The position numbers were made by a program, and so were the translations under genes. The notes beneath the pieces were generated by a model. The model saw nothing but the letters and a program-made list of their open reading frames with translations. It ran no database searches and was not told where the DNA came from. Source: Lentisphaerota bacterium (lineage in GTDB: Bacteria > Verrucomicrobiota > Kiritimatiellia > UBA8416 > JAUUYL01). From it: a stretch of 39,587 nt of DNA. Where the stretch lies: NCBI GenBank assembly GCA_030590485.1, contig JAUUYL010000016.1, forward strand, positions 1 through 39,587, read 5' to 3'. Below are positions 23,270-30,953 of the stretch, piece after piece (the stretch's first letter is position 1; every line of letters starts with the position of its first letter).

Positions 23270-25300
23270 TTACTCGGAAGTGCCTGGTTTGTCCCACCAG
23301 GCTGGTTTGCCAATTGAGAGTTTGGAGATTGCCTTAAATGTCATCTGGTTTCCACGTGCTTTAACGCCCTTTACGGCCATTTCCTTTGGCTTGAACAGTT
23401 CCTTGTGCTTGCGCTGGCCTTTGGCAGGCTTGTATTTGACGTAGATCTCTTCTGGGTCATCGTCCTTAAACACCAGGACCTTGGCGCCTTCAGCAGCAAG
23501 TTTGTAATCCTTGTTCATTATCATTCCGCCAAAAGTAAAGCGTTTCATGTATGTGGATTCTTTGTGTGTGTAGATCGAGGTCATTACCTTGTCGCGATCA
23601 AAAACCGAGCAATACATCATTTTATCGACAAAAAGCTTGTCGGGTGGCGGCACCATTCTGTATGTGCCGTTGCCTGATACGATGATAAGCTTGTCGAGCG
23701 ATGAGCAATGGAGCATGTGAGTGCCGTCGACATCGTGACCGATGTATCCGGTTTCCTTGTCGTATTTGATTTCCACCTCTTCAGCAGTGAGTTCCTTGAC
23801 TTCTATATCTTCGATTGCAGACAGCTTTGTGTGGCGCGGATAGTTGGCGCCATATTTGCCGATTAGACCCTTTAGATAATCGATAGCGTATGTGTTGAGG
23901 TCGCTCAGGTGTTTTTCGACTTCCTTGATGTTGGTCAGGATATCGTCGATATCCCGTTTGTTCTTATTTATGTCGAACAAAGAAATGCGGCGGATTCGTA
24001 CAGCAAGAAGCATTTCGATATCATCATCGGTTACGGCGCGTCTGAGCTTGTCTTTAAAAGGATCCAGGCCTGAGCGCACCGCTTTTTTGACGCCATCCGC
24101 AGTTTTGCATTTCTCTATTTTCTTATAGATACGGTTTTCGATGAAGATCTGGACCAGGGTCTTGTTGTGAAGTTCATTTAGAAGGTTCTTCCTTTTCAGT
24201 TCCAGTTCGCGCTTGAGAATGTCCATTACCTGGGCTGTGTTTTCTTGAATGACTTCATCTACGGTGAGTACGGCTGGCTTGCCGTTCTTGATGACGATCA
24301 GGCGTGTTGATATTGATACCTCGCAATTGGTAAACGCGTACAGTGCTTCCAGCGCCTTGCTTTTATCGGTTCCGGGTGTGAGAACGAGTTCGATTTCAAC
24401 TTTTTCTGAAGTGTAGTCGTTGATGGTGCGGACGGGGACTTTTTTCTTTTTAACTGCATCTTCGATAGAGTTTGTGAGTGATTCGGTTGTTACGCCGTAT
24501 GGGAGCTCCTTGACGATCAGGCGGCTGGTTTTCTTGTTTTCCTCTATATGCGCGCGCACCTTCACTTTTCCGTTACCCTTGTTGTACTCTGAGACGTCAA
24601 TTGTTCCGCCCTGCAGGAAGTCCGGCATCAGGGTGAACTTTTTCTTTTGCAAGATAGAGATTTGGGCTTTGATAAGTTCTACGAAGTTGTGAGGTAGAAT
24701 TTTTGTGGAGAGGCCGACAGCGATTCCGTCTGCACCTAGCATAAGGAGCAGGGGTAGTTTGCAGGGGAGGGTGACGGGCTCCTGGTTTCGGCCATCATAG
24801 CTGGGGACAAACTCGGTCAGGTCTTTGTTAAAAACTTCATTTCTGGCCATATCGGTCAGTCGACATTCTATATATCTTGCTGCGGCAGCTCTGTCGCCAG
24901 TGAAAATGTTACCAAAGTTACCCTGTCTTTCGATGAGGTATTCCTTGTTGGCAAGATTGACTAGGGCGTCGGCAATGGATGCGTCGCCATGAGGGTGGTA
25001 TTGCATGGTGTGACCCACGATGTTTGCGACCTTGATAAACCTTCCGTCATCGCGGTCGTGCAGAGAATGGAGTATTCTGCGCTGAACAGGTTTGAGGCCG
25101 TCTTCTATGCTGGGGATTGCGCGGTCACATATAACGTATGACGCGTACTGGATGAAGTTGTAGTCCATCAGTTTCTTGAGGGGCCCGTGACCGTGCTGTG
25201 ATCGGACGACGTCCTGTGATGGCTCAAGCTGTTGGGGCGGCAGCGCTCCGTTTGCTGCGTCCTCCAGAGGAAACTCTTGTTGTGGTGGTATGTCGGGCAT
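23270..25300 (-). CDS. parC: DNA topoisomerase IV subunit A-like protein (type IIA)
   Basis: The 676-residue breakage-reunion subunit. Motifs include QYASYVICDRAIPSIEDGLK, PVQRRILHSLHD, GHTMQYHPHGDASIADAL and GNFGNIFTGDRAAAARYIE, in which Tyr143 is the DNA-linking tyrosine. A coiled-coil segment (about 360-500) precedes a short C-terminal region with only a few beta-strand motifs (KLIIVSGNGTYRMVP, MKRFTFGGMI), so the beta-pinwheel is reduced compared with GyrA (about 800-875 residues). This, and the pairing with a ParE-like ATPase, favour a decatenating topoisomerase IV over gyrase. The N terminus carries about 38 extra Pro/Gln-rich residues. Located 66 bases after parE, with a GAATATCGAATATCG repeat in the gap. 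Confidence 0.88.
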   Translation of the reverse strand: MPDIPPQQEFPLEDAANGALPPQQLEPSQDVVRSQHGHGPLKKLMDYNFIQYASYVICDRAIPSIEDGLKPVQRRILHSLHDRDDGRFIKVANIVGHTMQYHPHGDASIADALVNLANKEYLIERQGNFGNIFTGDRAAAARYIECRLTDMARNEVFNKDLTEFVPSYDGRNQEPVTLPCKLPLLLMLGADGIAVGLSTKILPHNFVELIKAQISILQKKKFTLMPDFLQGGTIDVSEYNKGNGKVKVRAHIEENKKTSRLIVKELPYGVTTESLTNSIEDAVKKKKVPVRTINDYTSEKVEIELVLTPGTDKSKALEALYAFTNCEVSISTRLIVIKNGKPAVLTVDEVIQENTAQVMDILKRELELKRKNLLNELHNKTLVQIFIENRIYKKIEKCKTADGVKKAVRSGLDPFKDKLRRAVTDDDIEMLLAVRIRRISLFDINKNKRDIDDILTNIKEVEKHLSDLNTYAIDYLKGLIGKYGANYPRHTKLSAIEDIEVKELTAEEVEIKYDKETGYIGHDVDGTHMLHCSSLDKLIIVSGNGTYRMVPPPDKLFVDKMMYCSVFDRDKVMTSIYTHKESTYMKRFTFGGMIMNKDYKLAAEGAKVLVFKDDDPEEIYVKYKPAKGQRKHKELFKPKEMAVKGVKARGNQMTFKAISKLSIGKPAWWDKPGTSE

Positions 25301-25307
25301 TTATAAA

Positions 25308-25325
25308 CTTCGATATTCGATATTC
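25308..25325 (-). repeat. GAATATCGAATATCGAAG repeat between parE and parC
   Basis: On the minus strand the 18-mer GAATATCGAATATCGAAG occurs here; the identical 18-mer is at 33307-33324 on the plus strand in an unrelated spacer. It has a period of 8 bases. Confidence 0.55.
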
Positions 25326-25366
25326 ATTTTAAATTCGCTTTGTCTCTCTTTATGGTTCGTAGTCTT

Positions 25367-27184
25367 TTAGTAGTCAGCAACTAAGTTTTCCATGATATAT
25401 TCGCGGCGTTCCGGGGTATTCTTCCCCATGTAAAAGCTAAGTACTTCAGGGATGGAATGTTCGTTTTGAACAACCACGGGAGTAAGTTTCATTTCCTTGC
25501 CTATAAAAGCCTTGAATTCGCTTGGAGATATTTCGCCAAGCCCTTTGAATCGTGTGATTTCCGGTTTGCCTTTAAGTTTTTTGAGTGCTGAGTCCCGTTC
25601 TTCCTCGCTGTAGCAGTAGATGGCCTCTTTCTTGTTGCGTACGCGGAAGAGCGGGGTCTCCAATATATGGACATGACCCTCGCGCACGATTTCATCGAAA
25701 AAGCGCAGGAAGAAGGTCAGCAGGAGATTACGTATATGGAGACCATCGACATCGGCATCTGTCGCGAGGATGACTTTTTCGTAGCGCAGGTTTGCGACGG
25801 CCTCTTCGATGTTGAGAGCCCGCATTAAGTTATATATCTCTACATTCTTATAAATTGCATCTCGCTTCAGGTCGCAGAGGTTGACGGGTTTACCCTTGAG
25901 GGTGAAGATGGCCTGAGTGGCAACGTCGCGACAGCTTACTATGGAGCCGGCGGCTGATTGCCCTTCTGTGATGAAGACCATTGTGCCGTGACCCTTGCCC
26001 TTGATTTGGTCGTAATGTTTCTTGCAGTCCTTGAGTTGGGGGATGCGGATTGATACTGCTTTTGATCGTTCGCGAGCAAGTTTCTTTACTGAGAGGAGTT
26101 CTTTTCTCAGTTTTCTTGTGTCCTCGATTTTGGTGATAAGTTTCTGCGCATCCTTCTTGTTGCGATGGAGAAGGTCGGATACAACGTCTTTCACTCTGTT
26201 TACAAGCTCGGCGCGTATTTCGGTATTGCCAAGTTTGTTTTTTGTCTGGGACTCGAAAACAGGTTCTTTGAGGCGTATAGCTATGGCACCAAGGATACCT
26301 TCTCTGACGTCGTCGCCATCAAACTTGCTTTTAGCGTATTCGTTAATACCCTTGAGCAGTCCTTCTCTAAAAGCGCTGAGGTGAGTGCCGCCGTCGGCGG
26401 TGAACTGGCCGTTAACGAAAGAGTAGTACTCTTCGTTGAATCGATTTGTATGTGTGAAAGAAAGTTCCAGTGTTTTCTCTCTGTAATGGAATGGATCGTA
26501 CATTTTCTCAAAATGGCTTTCCTCGTCGATGAGGTCGTGAAGGCCTCCGTTTGAGACATGGGATTCGCCGTTGTAGACGATTTTCAGGCCGGCGTTGAGG
26601 TATGCGTAAAAACGTATTCTTTTCCAGATATGTTCATCGACAAAGGCGAAGTCATCGAAGATGATCGGGTCAGGGGTAAATCTCACGAATGTGCCGTTGC
26701 GTTCTTTGGGTGCTTTGCCCTTTTTCTGTTTTTTAAGTTTGCCGCGTTGGAAGTCTGCTTCTACAAATTTGCCGTCGCGAAAGCTTTTTACTTTAAAGTC
26801 TGAGGAGAGGGCGTTGACGGCTTTTGTTCCTACTCCGTTGAGGCCTACGCTGAACTGGAAGACGTCATCGTTATATTTTGCGCCGGTATTGATTTTGGAT
26901 ACGCATTCGATAACTTTGCCGAGCGGGATACCGCGTCCGTAGTCGCGTACTGAGACGGTGTTGTCTTTGACTTTGATGTCGACCTTTTTGCCGTTGCCCA
27001 TTATGAATTCATCGATGGCGTTGTCGACGATTTCCTTGATGAGGACGTATATGCCATCTTCGTACTGGGAGCCATCGCCGGTTCGTCCGATATACATACC
27101 GGTTCGCTTGCGGATATGCTCGAGTGACGAGAGAGTTTTGATCTTACTTTCGTCGTATACTGCTGTTTTCTTTTCCTTGCTCAT
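25367..27184 (-). CDS. parE: DNA topoisomerase IV subunit B-like ATPase (type IIA)
   Basis: The 605-residue ATPase subunit. The GHKL domain shows IKEIVDNAIDEF (Asn for Mg), VRDYGRGIPLG and GLNGVGTKAVNALS; the transducer follows, then the Toprim domain with FITEGQSAAGSIV (Glu, about residue 405) and ILATDADVDGLHIRNLLL (Asp-x-Asp, about 475). The C terminus has PEITRFKGLGEISPSEFKAF. The length fits ParE or a short GyrB. It is the first gene of the leftward run with parC; a candidate promoter lies upstream. The opening MSKEKKTAVYDESKI and AAGGG upstream support the start. Confidence 0.93.
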   Translation of the reverse strand: MSKEKKTAVYDESKIKTLSSLEHIRKRTGMYIGRTGDGSQYEDGIYVLIKEIVDNAIDEFIMGNGKKVDIKVKDNTVSVRDYGRGIPLGKVIECVSKINTGAKYNDDVFQFSVGLNGVGTKAVNALSSDFKVKSFRDGKFVEADFQRGKLKKQKKGKAPKERNGTFVRFTPDPIIFDDFAFVDEHIWKRIRFYAYLNAGLKIVYNGESHVSNGGLHDLIDEESHFEKMYDPFHYREKTLELSFTHTNRFNEEYYSFVNGQFTADGGTHLSAFREGLLKGINEYAKSKFDGDDVREGILGAIAIRLKEPVFESQTKNKLGNTEIRAELVNRVKDVVSDLLHRNKKDAQKLITKIEDTRKLRKELLSVKKLARERSKAVSIRIPQLKDCKKHYDQIKGKGHGTMVFITEGQSAAGSIVSCRDVATQAIFTLKGKPVNLCDLKRDAIYKNVEIYNLMRALNIEEAVANLRYEKVILATDADVDGLHIRNLLLTFFLRFFDEIVREGHVHILETPLFRVRNKKEAIYCYSEEERDSALKKLKGKPEITRFKGLGEISPSEFKAFIGKEMKLTPVVVQNEHSIPEVLSFYMGKNTPERREYIMENLVADY

Positions 27185-27217
27185 TGAGTATTTCCCTTAG
27201 GTGCCAGTTTGCGCGCC

Positions 27218-27246
27218 TTTTTATCATGGGCGGGGAGAATGTTCAA
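27218..27246 (-). promoter_or_regulatory. Candidate promoter for parE
   Basis: On the minus strand, TTGAAC (27246-27241) and TAAAAA (27223-27218) with a 17-base spacer, 34 bases before the parE ATG. The -35 box is good and the -10 box moderate. Confidence 0.4.
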
Positions 27247-27291
27247 GTCTAATAGGAAAAATGCGCAATAAATGATGAGAGAGGAGAATAT

Positions 27292-27385
27292 GACATATGG
27301 GACGAATGGGACTGATAGGACCTATGTCTTTAGTACCCATTCAACATTAGTCATTACTCATCATTTCCCAATTGCCAATTGCCTC
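27292..27385. repeat. Three short-period repeat tracts in the parE/nadA spacer
   Basis: GACATA...TATGTC termini (27292-27328) enclose ATGGGACGAATGGGACTGAT with a period of about 10. They are followed by CATTAGTCATTACTCATCATT, read in overlapping words, and by CAATTGCCAATTGCC ending near 27385. Each is a different word family. They occupy most of the divergent promoter region. Confidence 0.5.
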
Positions 27386-27407
27386 AACACTATGTCATAG
27401 TTTTGCC

Positions 27408-28457
27408 ATGAGTGATATTGGGGGACAGATTGCGGATATAAGGCGTGAGTTGGGTGATAAACTTCTTATTTTGGGGCATCATTATCAGCGGTCGTCTGTG
27501 CTTGGGCATTGTGATGAGAAGGGGGATTCTCTTGCGCTTGCAAGGTTGGCGGGATTGAATAAGACTGCTGAAAAAATTGTTTTTTGCGGTGTAAAGTTTA
27601 TGGCTGAATCGGCGGATGTGCTTTCGGGGTCTAATCAGACGGTTTTCATTCCTGATCCGATGGCTGGCTGTCCTATGGCTCAGATGGCTGATGCTGAGTC
27701 GATGAGTAGAGCGAGGGAGTTTCTGCAGGCTGGCGGTGACCATGCCTATGGCTTGGCAGGCGATTGGCTTCCTGTTGTATATGTTAACAGCACAGCGGAA
27801 ATTAAGGCGGCATGCGGTGAATGGGGTGGAAGCACTTGTACTTCCAGTAATTCGGCTAAGGTTTTTGAATGGGTATTTGGGCAGGGTAAGAAGGTGTTCT
27901 TTCTGCCGGATGAGCATTTGGGCTGGAATACGGGCGCGGATCTTGGTGTGCCGGATGATGAGATTCGTCTGTATGATCCGCGGTTTGAGAATGGCGGGCT
28001 TGATGCTGATGATCTCGCGGTTGCCAGGATAATTGTGTGGAAAGGGTTTTGCCTGGTTCATCAGCGGTTTGTTGTTGAGCATGTTGAGCATGTCAGGCAT
28101 GAGCGGCCTGAGGCCAAGATAATTGTTCATCCTGAATCTCCGAAGGAGGTTGTTCGGATTTGTGATGCGCATGGTTCAACGGCACAGATTATTGAGTATG
28201 TTGAAGCTGTTGCTGATGGTTCGACGATAGTGATAGGGACAGAGGTGAATCTTGTTGAGCGGTTGGCGGAAGAGCATAAGGGCAGGGTGGAGATATTGGC
28301 GTTGTCACCTTCGGTATGCGCAAACATGGCTAAGATTAATGAAAATAATCTCCTTGATGTTTTGAAGACTTTTCCTGCTGAGAGTGAAGTGCATGTTGAT
28401 GTAGCCGTTGCGGAGAATTCGAGGCTGGCGTTGGAGCGAATGTTAGCTGCTACGTAG
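27408..28457 (+). CDS. nadA: Quinolinate synthase
   Basis: Condenses iminoaspartate with dihydroxyacetone phosphate to give quinolinate, the first committed step of NAD synthesis with NadB. The 349-residue protein has the three pseudo-repeated domains and the [4Fe-4S] ligand cysteines expected at DPMAGCPMAQM, GSTCTSSNS and SPSVCANMAKINENNL. Other hallmarks are LILGHHYQR, CGVKFMAESADVLS, FLPDEHLGWNTG and VHPESPKEVV. ATG 27408 (MSDIGGQIADIRREL) is taken as the start; the frame stays open 12 codons upstream in repeat sequence. No Shine-Dalgarno sequence is evident. nadB and nadC are not in the window. Confidence 0.95.
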   Translation: MSDIGGQIADIRRELGDKLLILGHHYQRSSVLGHCDEKGDSLALARLAGLNKTAEKIVFCGVKFMAESADVLSGSNQTVFIPDPMAGCPMAQMADAESMSRAREFLQAGGDHAYGLAGDWLPVVYVNSTAEIKAACGEWGGSTCTSSNSAKVFEWVFGQGKKVFFLPDEHLGWNTGADLGVPDDEIRLYDPRFENGGLDADDLAVARIIVWKGFCLVHQRFVVEHVEHVRHERPEAKIIVHPESPKEVVRICDAHGSTAQIIEYVEAVADGSTIVIGTEVNLVERLAEEHKGRVEILALSPSVCANMAKINENNLLDVLKTFPAESEVHVDVAVAENSRLALERMLAAT

Positions 28458-28465
28458 CAGGGATC

Positions 28466-28532
28466 AGGCAATAGACAGTAGGCAATAGTGAAATGTAATA
28501 ACCCGCAGTCCACAGTCCACGGTCCACAGTCC
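28466..28532 (+). repeat. Short-period repeat tracts running up to the uvrB start codon
   Basis: GGCAATAGACAGTAGGCAAT (about 28467-28489) and CAGTCCACAGTCCACGGTCC (about 28506-28532) fill the spacer between nadA and uvrB, and the second touches the uvrB ATG. There is no Shine-Dalgarno sequence. Confidence 0.5.
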
Positions 28533-30500
28533 ATGTTCCAATTAGAATCATCTTTTGAGCCGACTGGGGATCAGCCGCGTGCTATTGAGGTGCTTGTGGC
28601 TGGTATTGATGACGGGTTGCGTTTTCAGACGCTTGAGGGTGTTACGGGGTCAGGCAAGACGTTCACTATGGCTAATGTTATTGCTCGAGTTGGAAAGCCG
28701 ACTGTAGTTATTTCTCATAACAAGACCCTTGCGGCTCAGTTATATAGTGAGTTCAAAGCTTTCTTTCCGAACAATGCGGTTGAGTATTTCGTGAGTTACT
28801 ATGACTACTATCAGCCGGAAGCATATATACCGCAGACTGACACGTTTATTGAAAAAGATGCTTCAATCAACAAGGAGATAGAGCGACTGAGACTGTCGGC
28901 AACGAATTCTTTGCTTACGCGCGAGGATGTTATAATTGTGGCATCCGTCTCCTGCATTTACGGGTTGGGGAGTCCGAAGGATTATATCGAGATGTGTGTT
29001 ACGCTGGAGCGGGGTGAGAATGTTGAGAGGGATGATATTCTTAAGTCGTTGGTGGATATCCAATATACGCGTAATGATTACGAGCCGGATCCGGGCACGT
29101 TTCGGGTTCGTGGAGATACAGTTGATATTTTTCCTTCTTATTCGAAGAAGGGTGTGAGGTTGAATTTCTTTGGGGATGAGTTGGAGCGTATACGTCAGAT
29201 TGACTGTTTGTCAGGTAGCACTGAAATGGAGCTTGAGAAAGCGATAATTTCTCCTGCCAAGCACTTTGTCATGCCGAAGGAGAAGATGGAGCCGGCTATT
29301 GTTGGTATATTGGCTGAACTTGAGGATAGGCTTGCCTGGTTTGAGCGAAATGGTCTTCTTGTGGAGGCGCAGAGGATTAAGAGCCGGACGATGTACGACA
29401 TCGAGATGATACGTGAGATTGGTTACTGTTCGGGGATAGAGAACTACTCGCGTCATCTGAGCGGTAGAGCGCAGGGGGAAGCGCCTGCGACGCTTCTTCA
29501 TTATATCGATGGTGATTTCCTGACTATCATTGATGAGTCTCATGTGACGGCACCGCAGTTGCGGGGGATGTACAATGGTGACCAGGCGCGGAAGCAGGTG
29601 TTGGTCGATCATGGATTTCGGTTGCCGTCGGCGAAAGACAACAGGCCTCTGAACTTTGATGAGGTTTTCGATACTATTGGGCAGGTTGTGTTCACGACTG
29701 CCACACCTGGTCCGTATGAGCTGCAGGTTACTGATAAGACTGTGAAGCAGGTGATACGTCCTACGGGGCTTGTTGATCCTCCTGTATCGGTTCGACCGCT
29801 TGACGGGCAGATAGATGATTTAATGGAGGAAGTACGGGCTCATGCTGAACGTGGAGAGCGGGTGTTGGCGACGACATTGACTAAGCGCACGGCGGAGGAT
29901 TTGTCGGAATATCTACGCAATTCCGGTTTGCGTGTGGAGTATTTGCATTCAGAGATCAAGACAATAGAGCGTGTTGATATATTGTTGAGGTTGAGGAAGG
30001 CGGAGTTTGATTGCCTGATAGGGATCAACTTGTTGAGAGAAGGGTTGGATCTTCCTGAGGTGGCATTGGTCGCGATTCTGGATGCTGACAAGGAAGGGTT
30101 TCTTCGGTCTGACAAGGCTCTTATACAGACTGCGGGCCGAACGGCAAGGCATGTGAACGGGAAAGTAATACTTTACGCGGATCAGATTACCGGCTCGATG
30201 CAGAGGATGATGGATATTACGAGTGAGCGGCGTGAAGAGCAGATGAAGTATAATGAAGATCATGATATTACACCTAAGAGCGTTGTGAGGGAGATAGGTG
30301 AATCGATATCTGCGACATATGATTTTGAAGAGATTGAGCGTGCTGTGGTAAAAGAGTCTGGCGAAGAATATGATGTTCATCTGGCAATTCAGGAAGTCGA
30401 GCGGGAGATGCTTAAGGCGGCAGAAGCGCTTGAGTTTGAACGCGCAGCACGATTGAGGGATGAGTTGGTGGAGCTGAGGGAAGTCGTGCGGGAGCGGTAG
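28533..30500 (+). CDS. uvrB: Excinuclease ABC subunit B
   Basis: Damage-verification helicase of nucleotide excision repair, working with UvrA and UvrC. The 655-residue protein is full length (E. coli: 673). Motifs are the Walker A GVTGSGKT at residues 36-43, the beta-hairpin region SYYDYYQPEAYIPQTDTFIE, LTIIDESHVT (motif II), TATPGPYEL, INLLREGLDLPEVALVAILD, QTAGRTARHVNGKVILYAD, and a C-terminal UVR motif EALEFERAARLRDEL that binds UvrC. The start at 28533 gives FQLESSFEPTGDQP, the standard N terminus; the frame extends 15 codons upstream through a CAGTCCACAGTCC repeat. The neighbouring nadA stop is 75 bases upstream. Confidence 0.96.
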   Translation: MFQLESSFEPTGDQPRAIEVLVAGIDDGLRFQTLEGVTGSGKTFTMANVIARVGKPTVVISHNKTLAAQLYSEFKAFFPNNAVEYFVSYYDYYQPEAYIPQTDTFIEKDASINKEIERLRLSATNSLLTREDVIIVASVSCIYGLGSPKDYIEMCVTLERGENVERDDILKSLVDIQYTRNDYEPDPGTFRVRGDTVDIFPSYSKKGVRLNFFGDELERIRQIDCLSGSTEMELEKAIISPAKHFVMPKEKMEPAIVGILAELEDRLAWFERNGLLVEAQRIKSRTMYDIEMIREIGYCSGIENYSRHLSGRAQGEAPATLLHYIDGDFLTIIDESHVTAPQLRGMYNGDQARKQVLVDHGFRLPSAKDNRPLNFDEVFDTIGQVVFTTATPGPYELQVTDKTVKQVIRPTGLVDPPVSVRPLDGQIDDLMEEVRAHAERGERVLATTLTKRTAEDLSEYLRNSGLRVEYLHSEIKTIERVDILLRLRKAEFDCLIGINLLREGLDLPEVALVAILDADKEGFLRSDKALIQTAGRTARHVNGKVILYADQITGSMQRMMDITSERREEQMKYNEDHDITPKSVVREIGESISATYDFEEIERAVVKESGEEYDVHLAIQEVEREMLKAAEALEFERAARLRDELVELREVVRER

Positions 30501-30532
30501 CACCCTTCCAGGCGATTAACCGGAAAATTTTA

Positions 30533-30561
30533 TTGCAATACTGGATGTTATGCCATAGTAT
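30533..30561 (+). promoter_or_regulatory. Promoter for tRNA-Arg(ACG)
   Basis: TTGCAA (30533-30538) and TAGTAT (30556-30561) with an exact 17-base spacer, followed by the GC-rich discriminator CCCG and the tRNA 14 bases after the -10 box. The layout is the same as at the tRNA-Arg(CCT) promoter. Confidence 0.65.
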
Positions 30562-30575
30562 CCCGAACTTGTTGT

Positions 30576-30652
30576 GTGCCTGTAGCTCAATTGGATAGAG
30601 TATCTGGCTACGGACCAGAAGGTTGGGAGTTCGACCCTCTCCAGGCACGCCA
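30576..30652 (+). tRNA. tRNA-Arg(ACG)
   Basis: Cloverleaf with acceptor GTGCCTG/CAGGCAC and discriminator G, D-arm GCTC...GAGT, anticodon stem TCTGG/CCAGA with loop CTACGGA (anticodon ACG), T-loop TTCGACC. The 3' CCA is encoded (30650-30652), unlike tRNA-Arg(CCT). A34 would normally be deaminated to inosine by TadA. Confidence 0.95.
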
Positions 30653-30690
30653 CTAAATGCATTTCTTTTTGAAAATTATTTATTTATAAC

Positions 30691-30718
30691 TTGCAATCTG
30701 TTGGATTAATGTTAATTT
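30691..30718 (+). promoter_or_regulatory. Possible promoter for the initiator tRNA
   Basis: TTGCAA (30691-30696) and TAATTT (30713-30718) with a 16-base spacer in an AT-rich gap, 14 bases ahead of the tRNA. The initiator tRNA may instead be read through from tRNA-Arg(ACG), since no terminator lies between them. Confidence 0.4.
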
Positions 30719-30732
30719 CTCCAACTTCTGGA

Positions 30733-30809
30733 TGCGGGGTGGAGCAGTCCGGCAGCTCGTCAGGCTCATAACCTGAAGGTCTTGGGTTCAAATCCCAACC
30801 CCGCTACCA
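30733..30809 (+). tRNA. Initiator tRNA-fMet(CAT)
   Basis: Identified as the initiator by close match to E. coli tRNA-fMet (GCGGGGTGGAGCAG, AGCTCGTC, GGTTCAAATCC) and by an unpaired 1:72 position (T1 and T72), followed by GCGGGG/CCCCGC. The anticodon loop is CTCATAA. The three G:C pairs normally found in the anticodon stem are here A:T, G:C, G:C, so one is altered. CCA is encoded (30807-30809). Confidence 0.93.
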
Positions 30810-30822
30810 TTTATAGACTACA

Positions 30823-30850
30823 GACTACTGTTGATCAGTGGTCTTTTTTT
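30823..30850 (+). terminator. Rho-independent terminator after the tRNA pair
   Basis: An 8-bp stem GACTACTG-TTGAT-CAGTGGTC (30823-30843, one G:T pair) is followed by seven T residues (30844-30850). This is the clearest intrinsic terminator in the window. Its left arm is a GACTACAGACTAC-type repeat word. Confidence 0.85.
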
Positions 30851-30880
30851 ATGTTTGGGATAGGGGTGGTTTTTGAATCG

Positions 30881-30953
30881 AATTTAATTCTGTTAATCTT
30901 GTTCATCCTGTCTAATATATAACCATGAACCATAAACCATTGAACCATGAACC
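30881..30953 (+). repeat. Two short-period tracts leading into murG
   Basis: AATTCTGTTAATCTTGTTC and CATCCTGTCTAA (30881-30915) belong to one family. AACCATGAACCATAAACCAT and TGAACCATGAACC (30921-30953, period about 9) belong to another and supply the first ATG of the murG frame. Confidence 0.5.

Noticed and set aside
27390-28172. Minus-strand 260-residue frame
   Set aside because: Exactly antisense to nadA, which has clear catalytic motifs; composition is that of a shadow frame.
28488-28532. Fifteen-codon N-terminal extension of UvrB
   Set aside because: Encoded entirely by CAGTCCACAGTCC repeats; the family N terminus starts at 28533.
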